Part shown: positions 52,285-59,964 of the stretch, piece by piece
Layout of the letters: every line of letters begins with the position of its first letter
Numbering within the stretch: position 1 is the stretch's first letter
NCBI GenBank assembly: GCA_015059905.1
Contig: SUZN01000004.1
Location: forward strand, 158,794 to 222,793
Reading direction: 5' to 3'
DNA from: Rikenellaceae bacterium
GTDB lineage: Bacteria; Bacteroidota; Bacteroidia; Bacteroidales; Rikenellaceae
DNA length: 64,000 bases
Notes under the pieces: generated by a model
What the model was told of the DNA's origin: nothing
Database searches by the model: none
The model's input: only the letters and a program-made list of their open reading frames with translations
Program-made: the position numbers and the translations under genes

Positions 52285-54189
52285 ATGAGGAGGTTCCCAA
52301 TATACATCTTAATTAACACATCCTTTGCAATCTGTAATAAAACCTTGCGAAATTTCAATGACTGTATAAAATTACTAATTGAAACTTTACAAGAAGATCC
52401 GCATGCTTTAGAAACCGCACATATAAGTATTATGACTTTTGATAGTACAATTACTAAGTTGTGCTCATTGTCTCCATTGTCATCATTTAAAATACCACCT
52501 ATTAAACTCGGTACAAAAGAATCCTCGCTCGAACAAACATTTTTACAATTATCTCCAATTATTGATGATGAACTCATTAAAACCACTAGTGAAAAAAAAG
52601 GCGATTGGAAACCATTGGTATTTATTTTCTCAGATAATGATTCCGTAATTAATATTACAAGAGAAGAGGCTGAATCAATTTATCATAAATGTGGACGAAT
52701 TGTTGTTTGTACTAACAAAGATTCTATTAATGGGGAAAACTACAAGAATATCACCGAAACAATATTATCAATAGAGTCTCTTGATAAACTCACAATTAAG
52801 TCCCTGTTTCGTTGGGTGTCTGAAAGTATTGATGCTGGTGATAAAGTTGATTGCTATGAACTAGAGCTAGAACTACCGCCTCCACCTCCTTCCGTCTATA
52901 TTGATATAGAATCAAATTATTTGGAACGAAAATTCACCTATGAGTCCGTTTGTCAATTTACAATTTTGCCCGATAATAAAAGGTTGAAGAAGTTAAAAAA
53001 CGAATATGAAAAGACTATCTCATCTTTAAATCAAGAACAAAAACGATTAAAATCTGTTCATTTCCAAATTGACGCGCTAAAAAAGAAGAAAAATAAAATA
53101 GAATCACAAAAGGATAAACCATCCGAACCCAAGGGAGCTGTCGGAGCTGGAGCAGTTCTTTTCGGGCCCTTAATGGCGACATTGGGAGGAATAGCTGGAG
53201 CTGGATTTTTTACCAGTTCTACAATCAAACCCTCTAATGATGCAAGTGAAATAGATCAAGAAATCCTTTTAGAATGTGAAAAAGAATTAGAAGCAAAGCT
53301 GGCTCAAGCACAAATGTGCAAAAAGCAGATAGAAGAGTTTAAACAACAGAAAAGTAATCTTGAAAAAGAACTTGCAGTTTTAGAGGAGCAAAACAAATAT
53401 AATGAAGTATATTCTTCTATATTTGCACCAGCAGAGGTAAAACGAAAATCACATTTGCAAGTACAAGTGTATCTGCATTTGTATGAGGAGTCTGAAAAAG
53501 TTAAATCGCTCGCTCAAGAGTCTGATAAAAATGCAGTGAGACGTGATTATATACCTTTATTGCTTAAGTTGAGAAAAGGTGATAAGGTTGATGTCGAGTT
53601 TAATGTTTACGCTGAAACTCGTCTTATGTCTGAACGCAAATCTATAATATGGCAAGGTTCTTTTACAAAATGTTCATTCGATTACTTTATCCCCAAAGAC
53701 ATCGATGTGGAGGAACTGAGTTGTGAAGTCAATTTATTCGTCAATGGAGCTATGATTGGAGAAATGAGATTCTTAACTCAAATAGTTGAAACACCACGTA
53801 ACCTTAATCCCGAAATTCTATCTCATCGCTTCAATAGGATTTTCATCTCATACGCTCACCAAGATGCTCAACAAATAAAACTATTGGCATTAGCTTATAA
53901 AGCGCAGGGGGTGGACTATTTTTATGATAGAGATAGCCTTGCTCCTGGGGACGTGTATGAGGAAAAAATTTTCGACTATATTGATTCGTCAGATCTATTT
54001 GTTTTATGCTGGTCTAAAAATGCGGCAGTAAGTAATTATGTCGCAAAAGAAAAAGATCGAGCGTTGCTCAGAGCATATCCGCAACTCAGTCAAAGAGATG
54101 CCACGATTAAAATCTGTCCTATCAGCATTGAGCCTCGTGCTGACCTACCAAGCGACATGAAAGAAGTCTATAATTTTGAAGTGATATAA
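52285..54189 (+). CDS. vWA - coiled coil - glycine zipper - TIR protein
   Basis: A 634-residue protein. Residues 1-190 resemble the TerY-type vWA domain (RRFPIYILINTS, EKKGDWKPLVFIFSD), but the MIDAS motif DxSxS reads NTSFA, so metal binding is probably lost. Coiled coils follow at about 230-275 and 325-375, separated by a glycine-zipper hydrophobic segment at about 284-309. The C-terminal TIR domain (518-634) starts RIFISYAHQDAQQ and has SNYVAKEKDRAL with Glu589. In other systems vWA-TIR combinations act as scaffolds with an effector end; here the TIR is C-terminal. Confidence 0.82.
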   Translation: MRRFPIYILINTSFAICNKTLRNFNDCIKLLIETLQEDPHALETAHISIMTFDSTITKLCSLSPLSSFKIPPIKLGTKESSLEQTFLQLSPIIDDELIKTTSEKKGDWKPLVFIFSDNDSVINITREEAESIYHKCGRIVVCTNKDSINGENYKNITETILSIESLDKLTIKSLFRWVSESIDAGDKVDCYELELELPPPPPSVYIDIESNYLERKFTYESVCQFTILPDNKRLKKLKNEYEKTISSLNQEQKRLKSVHFQIDALKKKKNKIESQKDKPSEPKGAVGAGAVLFGPLMATLGGIAGAGFFTSSTIKPSNDASEIDQEILLECEKELEAKLAQAQMCKKQIEEFKQQKSNLEKELAVLEEQNKYNEVYSSIFAPAEVKRKSHLQVQVYLHLYEESEKVKSLAQESDKNAVRRDYIPLLLKLRKGDKVDVEFNVYAETRLMSERKSIIWQGSFTKCSFDYFIPKDIDVEELSCEVNLFVNGAMIGEMRFLTQIVETPRNLNPEILSHRFNRIFISYAHQDAQQIKLLALAYKAQGVDYFYDRDSLAPGDVYEEKIFDYIDSSDLFVLCWSKNAAVSNYVAKEKDRALLRAYPQLSQRDATIKICPISIEPRADLPSDMKEVYNFEVI

Positions 54190-54198
54190 GATTCATAT

Positions 54199-55779
54199 AT
54201 GATATACGATATTTTTATCAGTTATAAACGAAAAAGTTTAGCAACGGCAAATAATCTGTACTACAGATTAACAACAAGAGGTTACTCTACATTCTTTGAT
54301 TTAGAGGAGATGCGTAGAGATAATTTCAATGTTCAGCTATTGAATTATATTGAGAATGCAAAAGATGTTTTTGTTATTCTTGAAGAAGGATCACTTGATG
54401 CATGCAAGCAAGATAATTGGGAAAATGATTGGTTCTGTAAAGAGATTTCTCATGCACTCAAAACAAAAAGAAACATTATTCCTATTCTGATAGGCGATTA
54501 TAAGATGCCTAAACAAGAGTTTTTTCCAAATGAACTTCGAGAACTATCATTAAAGAATGCACCTGAGTTTTCTTTTTCTTACTTCGAAGAATATTTAAAT
54601 AAGCTTATTGAAAAGGGGTATATAACATCAGAGGCAGAAATTAAAAACCAAGCAACTTCAATATTTAAGTTCTACTCAAATGAAAACTGCCAAGTATTCA
54701 AAGAAGGCAAACTGGTGTGTAGCCTGGACGGGATGGCAGATGAACCGTACTATTTGCCAGTTCCAAGAAAAGGTGATTATAGATTCAAATGTATAAACTC
54801 CATTACTGCTGAATCACAAACATTGAAAGAACACATTGATGCAGACGAAGAGCGAGATGTTGATATACATTGGGATGACCATAAACCGTTTATTCCAGAT
54901 CAAGAATGGCCAGAGGCAAAGATAGTCAGTGGAGATTCTTTTATAGTTGAGTTAGGTAACATTCAATTTGAAATGCTTCGAGTTGATGGTGGAACTTTAG
55001 AGATAGGAGCAACAAAAGAACAAGAAAAAGATGCAGAAAACAATGAATACCCGGCACACAATATCTCTCTCCAAACATTTTATATGGGAAGATTTCCAAT
55101 AACCCAAAACATCTGGGAAGTAGTGATGGGATATAATAAATCACATTTTAAATATAAACAAGAAACGGTTATTGAAAATGCAAAATTGAAGAATCTTCTT
55201 GTAGGTGCTCATCTTGGAAGTGCTTTTGGACCAATAGGAGCCATTGTTGGAGGGGCGGCGGGTTCTGCAATAGGCTGGTTTTCAGGGAGAGAGAAAAAAC
55301 TTATGAATAAGGGGCATTATCCTGTTGAGAATCTAACCTATGATGATGCTCAAGAATTTGTCCGTAGATTATCTAAAATGATAAATATTCAATTTGATTT
55401 ACCTACTGAAGAAGAATGGGAATATGCTGCACGAGGTGGGCAAAAGAGTAAACGTTATCGTTATGCCGGTAGTGATAATATAGATGATGTTGCATGGTAT
55501 AGAAATAATTCTGATAGAAGTACGCATCCTGTTGGCGAAAAACAACCTAATGAATTAGGGTTATATGATATGTGTGGCAATGTATGGGAATGGACTAAGA
55601 CTCCAGCATATCCATATGCAACCCCAATTGAACCTGATGGCAATGTTTTCATTCGCAGAGGCGGAAGTTGGTGGCATGAAGATAAGAATTGTCGTGTCTC
55701 ACGTCGCTATGCATCTGATAGGTCAAAGAAAACTAGTGGATTGGGCTTAAGAGTAGTAATTAGAGAAAATATTGAATAA
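54199..55779 (+). CDS. TIR - FGE-like protein with glycine-zipper insert
   Basis: A 526-residue protein with an N-terminal TIR domain (YDIFISYKRKSLATANNLYY; NDWFCKEISHAL, Glu82) and a middle beta-region (about 155-235). A C-terminal FGE/C-type-lectin-like domain follows (about 265-526: VDGGTLEIGA, LPTEEEWEYAARGG, ELGLYDMCGNVWEW, RRGGSWWHEDKNCRVSRR, GLGLRVV). A Gly/Ala-rich hydrophobic stretch (VGAHLGSAFGPIGAIVGGAA) is inserted in the FGE fold before the conserved HYPVENLTYDDA. There is no conventional membrane helix between TIR and FGE, unlike its two relatives. Confidence 0.85.
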   Translation: MIYDIFISYKRKSLATANNLYYRLTTRGYSTFFDLEEMRRDNFNVQLLNYIENAKDVFVILEEGSLDACKQDNWENDWFCKEISHALKTKRNIIPILIGDYKMPKQEFFPNELRELSLKNAPEFSFSYFEEYLNKLIEKGYITSEAEIKNQATSIFKFYSNENCQVFKEGKLVCSLDGMADEPYYLPVPRKGDYRFKCINSITAESQTLKEHIDADEERDVDIHWDDHKPFIPDQEWPEAKIVSGDSFIVELGNIQFEMLRVDGGTLEIGATKEQEKDAENNEYPAHNISLQTFYMGRFPITQNIWEVVMGYNKSHFKYKQETVIENAKLKNLLVGAHLGSAFGPIGAIVGGAAGSAIGWFSGREKKLMNKGHYPVENLTYDDAQEFVRRLSKMINIQFDLPTEEEWEYAARGGQKSKRYRYAGSDNIDDVAWYRNNSDRSTHPVGEKQPNELGLYDMCGNVWEWTKTPAYPYATPIEPDGNVFIRRGGSWWHEDKNCRVSRRYASDRSKKTSGLGLRVVIRENIE

Positions 55780-57076
55780 GTTAAACATTAGTAATAAGAA
55801 TATGTATTTCCCAGAAGAAATATTAGACGTAAAAAATATTTTGCGTAATTTGGATGATGAGATAAGCAATTACGAGAAAATTGCGATTATAGATTCTTGT
55901 ATAGAACGATTAAACCATTTTAGACCTAGATTTCTATTAGAACCACACAAATGGACTCATATTAAGAATGAAATATTAGAAGAATTGCGTTATGCAAAAG
56001 AAAAATGTAAACGGTCAATAATAAGTGTTAGAGAATTAGAACATATATTATTTGAAATAAATGATAAAGTAAATCTTGTAGTGTGCTCAGATGTGAAACC
56101 ATATAAGAACTTGTGTATATTCTTTTTGTCTCATCCTAAAAATAAAGCAATAGTTACAGCTGAAATCTTATCACGCATAAATTATCTTGACAAGATGACC
56201 CGTGAGGTCACATTTATAATGCCAGGATATAATAAAGCCCAAATGGATGATGAAGTTATAAATGCGTCTGATAATAATCTTCAACTCACATTTGATGAGA
56301 ATTTATTTGTAAAAATGGTTCAAGAATTAGAGAATGAATCAAATGGAAAATTCTTGTATAATGATATGTGTGAATTAGTATTCATAGGTATTAAATCAAA
56401 CGGGATGTATGATTTTGATAACTTCCAAAGGCTAGATTTAAATATATTATCCCAGAAACGAGGTATTGATCCTATAAAGTTGATACTAACGGTTGCACAA
56501 CAATTTAGAACCGATAAAAATGAGACTATTGATATTAGAAAATATGTTACCCAAATATTGGGTGAATTGACGATGCAGGACTATAATCCTGCAATAAAAA
56601 TTTTTATTGCTGGTGCTAAGAAGCTAAAAGAAGAACGTTCTTTATTAAGAGAAGAACTAAGTAAAGTTGAAAACGCTAATAATTTAGATATCCGTGCTCT
56701 TACATTTGAAGATTTCGCAACCTCTTTGACGGGAGAAGATAGAGGTCGTCAAGCAGATTACAATAAATTTATAGAGAAGGAAGCTAATGTAGTTATATTT
56801 ATTTTTGATTCTACAGCAGGAGAAATAACCGAAGAGGAATTTGATATAGCATATAATTCTCTAAAAGAAAATAGACATCCAGATATATTTGTATATGTTC
56901 GTAAAAGAAGTCCATTTTCATACCGGAATATATTTGGTGATCGAAGATTGCAAAATATTAAAAATAAAATTTTTGCATATCAAAAAGAATATTACATAGA
57001 ATATGAAAATCTTGATAATTTAAGATATCTATTTTATAGTGATATGGTCTCTTATTTTCAAAAGAAAAAAGATTAA
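55772..57076 (+). CDS. Cytoplasmic protein with C-terminal TIR/DUF4062-like domain
   Basis: A 434-residue protein. The C-terminal 150 residues form an alpha/beta domain: IKIFIAGAKKLKEERSLLRE, then FEDFATSL, RQADYNKFIEKEANVVIFI and EEFDIAYNSL. The pattern is that of TIR-like or DUF4062/nucleoside-processing folds that appear in prokaryotic conflict systems. The N-terminal 280 residues are unrecognised. The start overlaps the preceding gene by 8 bp; a Met 10 codons later (55802) is an alternative. Confidence 0.65.
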   Translation: MNKLNISNKNMYFPEEILDVKNILRNLDDEISNYEKIAIIDSCIERLNHFRPRFLLEPHKWTHIKNEILEELRYAKEKCKRSIISVRELEHILFEINDKVNLVVCSDVKPYKNLCIFFLSHPKNKAIVTAEILSRINYLDKMTREVTFIMPGYNKAQMDDEVINASDNNLQLTFDENLFVKMVQELENESNGKFLYNDMCELVFIGIKSNGMYDFDNFQRLDLNILSQKRGIDPIKLILTVAQQFRTDKNETIDIRKYVTQILGELTMQDYNPAIKIFIAGAKKLKEERSLLREELSKVENANNLDIRALTFEDFATSLTGEDRGRQADYNKFIEKEANVVIFIFDSTAGEITEEEFDIAYNSLKENRHPDIFVYVRKRSPFSYRNIFGDRRLQNIKNKIFAYQKEYYIEYENLDNLRYLFYSDMVSYFQKKKD

Positions 57077-57091
57077 TCATCAATCGATCTA

Positions 57092-57799
57092 ATGGGAAAC
57101 TATTTGATTCCACTAACCGCATTACTTCCTATAGCCATCCTTGTGTATTACATATATCACAAGGATGAGAAATCCCCAGAGCCAACAGGGCAATTGGTTA
57201 AAGCATTCCTATTTGGCATTTTATCGGTACCGGTATCATTTTGTCTGTCAATACCATTTGGAATAATTGGACTATATCCTATTGAGGTGACAAGTATATT
57301 AGGAAGCATTAGTACTGCGTTCTTTGGAGCTGCGATACCAGAAGAAATCGCAAAATTCATTATGTTGTGGCTGTTGTTACGAAAGAACCCTTACTTTGAT
57401 GAGAAAATGGATGGTATTGTCTATGCAGTCTGCGTATCCCTCGGCTTTGCAGCATTAGAGAATATAATGTATCTCTTCTCCAATGAAGAGGCATACTTAT
57501 CAGTAGGCATTGCACGTGCAATCTTCGCAGTGCCTGGACATTTCTGTTTCGGCATTCTGATGGGATATTATTATTCATTGGCAAAATTCTATCCCAAGAC
57601 ACCTACAAAGAATAAAGCTCTTATATTAGTTGCGCCTATCATCGTTCATGGACTCTACGATTCCATATTATTCATAATCAATGTGACTCCAGCCATAAGT
57701 GGCATCCTATTGATTGTATTCTTGGTCTTTTGCCACAAAATGTGGAAATATGGAAGTAAAAGCATACAAGAGCACATGAAAAGAGATATAGAAGTCTAA
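57092..57799 (+). CDS. PrsW-family intramembrane metalloprotease
   Basis: A 235-residue polytopic membrane protein with the four PrsW/CAAX-like motifs: PEEIAK (Glu84-Glu85), GFAALENIMY (Glu123), VPGHFCFG (His150) and HGLYDS near the C-terminus. PrsW-type enzymes cleave membrane-anchored substrates in or near the bilayer. Next to TIR-TM-FGE proteins, one of those could be its substrate, but this is inference. Confidence 0.88.
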   Translation: MGNYLIPLTALLPIAILVYYIYHKDEKSPEPTGQLVKAFLFGILSVPVSFCLSIPFGIIGLYPIEVTSILGSISTAFFGAAIPEEIAKFIMLWLLLRKNPYFDEKMDGIVYAVCVSLGFAALENIMYLFSNEEAYLSVGIARAIFAVPGHFCFGILMGYYYSLAKFYPKTPTKNKALILVAPIIVHGLYDSILFIINVTPAISGILLIVFLVFCHKMWKYGSKSIQEHMKRDIEV

Positions 57800-57820
57800 G
57801 TTTTATATGGAAGTTGCCTG

Positions 57821-59290
57821 ATGAATTCAAAATACGATATATTTATAAGCTACCGCAGGAAAGAGACGGCGGACAAAGCTGAACACCTTTTTACTCTTCT
57901 TGAGCATGAGGGATATAAGGGACGGGTTAGTTTTGACAGAGAAAATCTTGATGGAAGATTTGACATCGAAATTCTTAAGCGATTAGACAATTGTAAAGAT
58001 TTCATTGTTATTCTGAGTCACGATACTTTATCCATTCTTAAAGAGGAAGAAACAGGATGGTATCATAGATTGGCATATTGTACAATAGATGAGTTTCCAC
58101 ATATTGAAATGGAAATGAAAGCTGCTGGCGGAAATTTAGATTTTGTTCGGCTTGAAATTGCCAGAGCGTTAGCTAAAGGCAAACATATAATTCCTGTCGT
58201 GCCAATCAATTCTTATAATTACAATTTTGATAATTTAAGGTTGACTGATGATATTTGTCTATTGATAAAACAACATGCAGAAAGATATCAAGACACCAAA
58301 GACTTTTTGTTTAAAGACATTCTACCGAGAATAATTAAACGCCTTAAAAGTCGCCCCGACAGAACCTTCTGGACTAAATATGTAGTCGCTGCATTATTGT
58401 CAGTGGTACTTATTATCTGTTTTGGTGGATGGCTTAAATGGAACAGAGAGAATATTGAATTCAAGAATTGTCGTACACAAGCCGATTATGAGTTTTTTGC
58501 TCAAAAAACAGATTTCTTCCGCTCTGAATGTGAGGATAGCTTATATTGTTTCAAAGAATTAACAAGAAATATAATTCCAATTAATGATGCGAAGAACACT
58601 GGCAAAAAAGATTCTATTCGAGTAAATTGGGGCAAAAACTGCTCACTTCAACAATTACATACACTACGTAATTTGATTAATAATATGATGTATGTTGAAA
58701 AAGGAACTTTTATAATGGGAACGGCAAATCCCGTAGGATTAGAAGGCGTTGAATGCGATGTTACTATTGAGAAAGATTACTATATAGGTAAGTTTGAAGT
58801 AACGGAATATGAATGGAATGTAGTAATGAATGACTCAACTACAATAAACAAAAAGTTGCCTATGGCAATGATATCATGGAATGATTGCCAAGAATTTATC
58901 CGTAAGCTTCAAACTTTGACAGGCCTATTATTTTCATTACCTACAGAATCCCAATGGGAATATGCCGCAAAGAAGAATGGAGAGAAGGACTGGATTTACG
59001 CCGGAAGTAATACTCCAACAGATGTAGCTAACTACAATGAGTCTTCAAAAAATGGGACAATTGAAGAAACAGGCAACAGAGCCCCAAATGGCTTAGAACT
59101 ATATGATATGTCCGGCAATGTATCTGAATGGTGTAGTGATGGTGATGGTAATGGTAATGATAATCGTAAACGAGTACGAGGTGGTTCGTTTATGAGTTCA
59201 TTAGAAGAGATTGTTGTCACATATTCAGATGTTGCAACAGCTGATACTAAGAGTGAAGCAATTGGTTTAAGATTGTCATTAAATCCTTAA
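57821..59290 (+). CDS. TIR - transmembrane - FGE-like receptor-like protein, second copy
   Basis: A 489-residue protein. The TIR domain is residues 1-165 (KYDIFISYRRKETADKAEHL; LDFVRLEIARALAKG with Glu112). A transmembrane helix at about 187-205 has a basic cytoplasmic flank (RLKSRPDRTFWTK), placing TIR inside. The exported part has a 75-residue linker and an FGE/C-type-lectin-like domain from about 290 (VEKGTFIMG, LPTESQWEYAAK, LELYDMSGNVSEWC, VRGGSF, GLRLSL). Catalytic cysteines of true FGE are absent. The architecture is the same as the 45917 gene with a diverged sequence. Confidence 0.88.
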   Translation: MNSKYDIFISYRRKETADKAEHLFTLLEHEGYKGRVSFDRENLDGRFDIEILKRLDNCKDFIVILSHDTLSILKEEETGWYHRLAYCTIDEFPHIEMEMKAAGGNLDFVRLEIARALAKGKHIIPVVPINSYNYNFDNLRLTDDICLLIKQHAERYQDTKDFLFKDILPRIIKRLKSRPDRTFWTKYVVAALLSVVLIICFGGWLKWNRENIEFKNCRTQADYEFFAQKTDFFRSECEDSLYCFKELTRNIIPINDAKNTGKKDSIRVNWGKNCSLQQLHTLRNLINNMMYVEKGTFIMGTANPVGLEGVECDVTIEKDYYIGKFEVTEYEWNVVMNDSTTINKKLPMAMISWNDCQEFIRKLQTLTGLLFSLPTESQWEYAAKKNGEKDWIYAGSNTPTDVANYNESSKNGTIEETGNRAPNGLELYDMSGNVSEWCSDGDGNGNDNRKRVRGGSFMSSLEEIVVTYSDVATADTKSEAIGLRLSLNP

Positions 59291-59300
59291 AATAGAACCT

Positions 59301-59948
59301 ATGAAAAAAATCTTGTGCTTGTTATTTATTTGTGTCTTACATACAAATCTGAATGCACAAAGTGTAAATTTTGATAATGTTTATAAAGCTTGTATACTCG
59401 CTCAATCTTCTATGAGTTATGGTCTAGGAAGTCAAGTTGAAATCCGAGAAGCTGCAAATTTGCTAACTAAAACCTCATGGAGTCCATTAATATTGCAGAA
59501 TGTAGATATTAAGCATGAGGCTTCAATTAAGAATCATTTAGTGTTTTCTCCTGAATTTTTGAAAGCAGTGGCTGATAATCGTAGCGTTTATAAACATGCT
59601 AAGATGTATCAGGAAGAACAGATAGCTGCTCAACGAGGTGGAGATGTTCTACTTTGTACTAAATGTGTAAAAGCACAAAAAAGTGTCGTATATGCGTTTC
59701 GTCATACTGGAGGAAATTCCAATATTGCAGCTATTGCAGAAGTCAATGGACTTATAAATTTAAGCGTAATTGTAAAAGACCAGAATGGGCAAGAGTCTAA
59801 ACCATATAAAATCACTTCAGACGAATTTAAAGGAGCATCCTCACGTAAGCTGCAATCAATAAAAGTTCCTGAAGGTAATTCTATTCTCTACATTACCATT
59901 GAGAACAAATCGAAGAAAGATAAAAGCGTAGCAATTATTGTCGAATAA
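59301..59948 (+). CDS. Exported protein of unknown family
   Basis: A 215-residue protein with a signal peptide (LFICVLHTNLNAQ). A helical N-terminal region is followed by a beta-rich C-terminal half (VVYAFRHTGGNSNIAAIAEV, SILYITIENKSKKDKSVAI). I do not recognise a domain. It lies 10 bp after a TIR-FGE gene and 16 bp before the TPR-CHAT gene, so it may be a periplasmic partner of the CHAT protein. Confidence 0.65.
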   Translation: MKKILCLLFICVLHTNLNAQSVNFDNVYKACILAQSSMSYGLGSQVEIREAANLLTKTSWSPLILQNVDIKHEASIKNHLVFSPEFLKAVADNRSVYKHAKMYQEEQIAAQRGGDVLLCTKCVKAQKSVVYAFRHTGGNSNIAAIAEVNGLINLSVIVKDQNGQESKPYKITSDEFKGASSRKLQSIKVPEGNSILYITIENKSKKDKSVAIIVE

Positions 59949-59964
59949 AATATATATCAATCAT

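Noticed and set aside
45917..59290. Diversity-generating retroelement acting on the FGE-like genes
   Set aside because: FGE/C-type-lectin folds are typical DGR targets, but no reverse transcriptase, template repeat or near-identical 100-bp repeat pair is visible in the window.
45917..59290. Formylglycine-generating enzymes / sulfatase maturation
   Set aside because: The catalytic cysteine pair is missing and no sulfatase gene is nearby.
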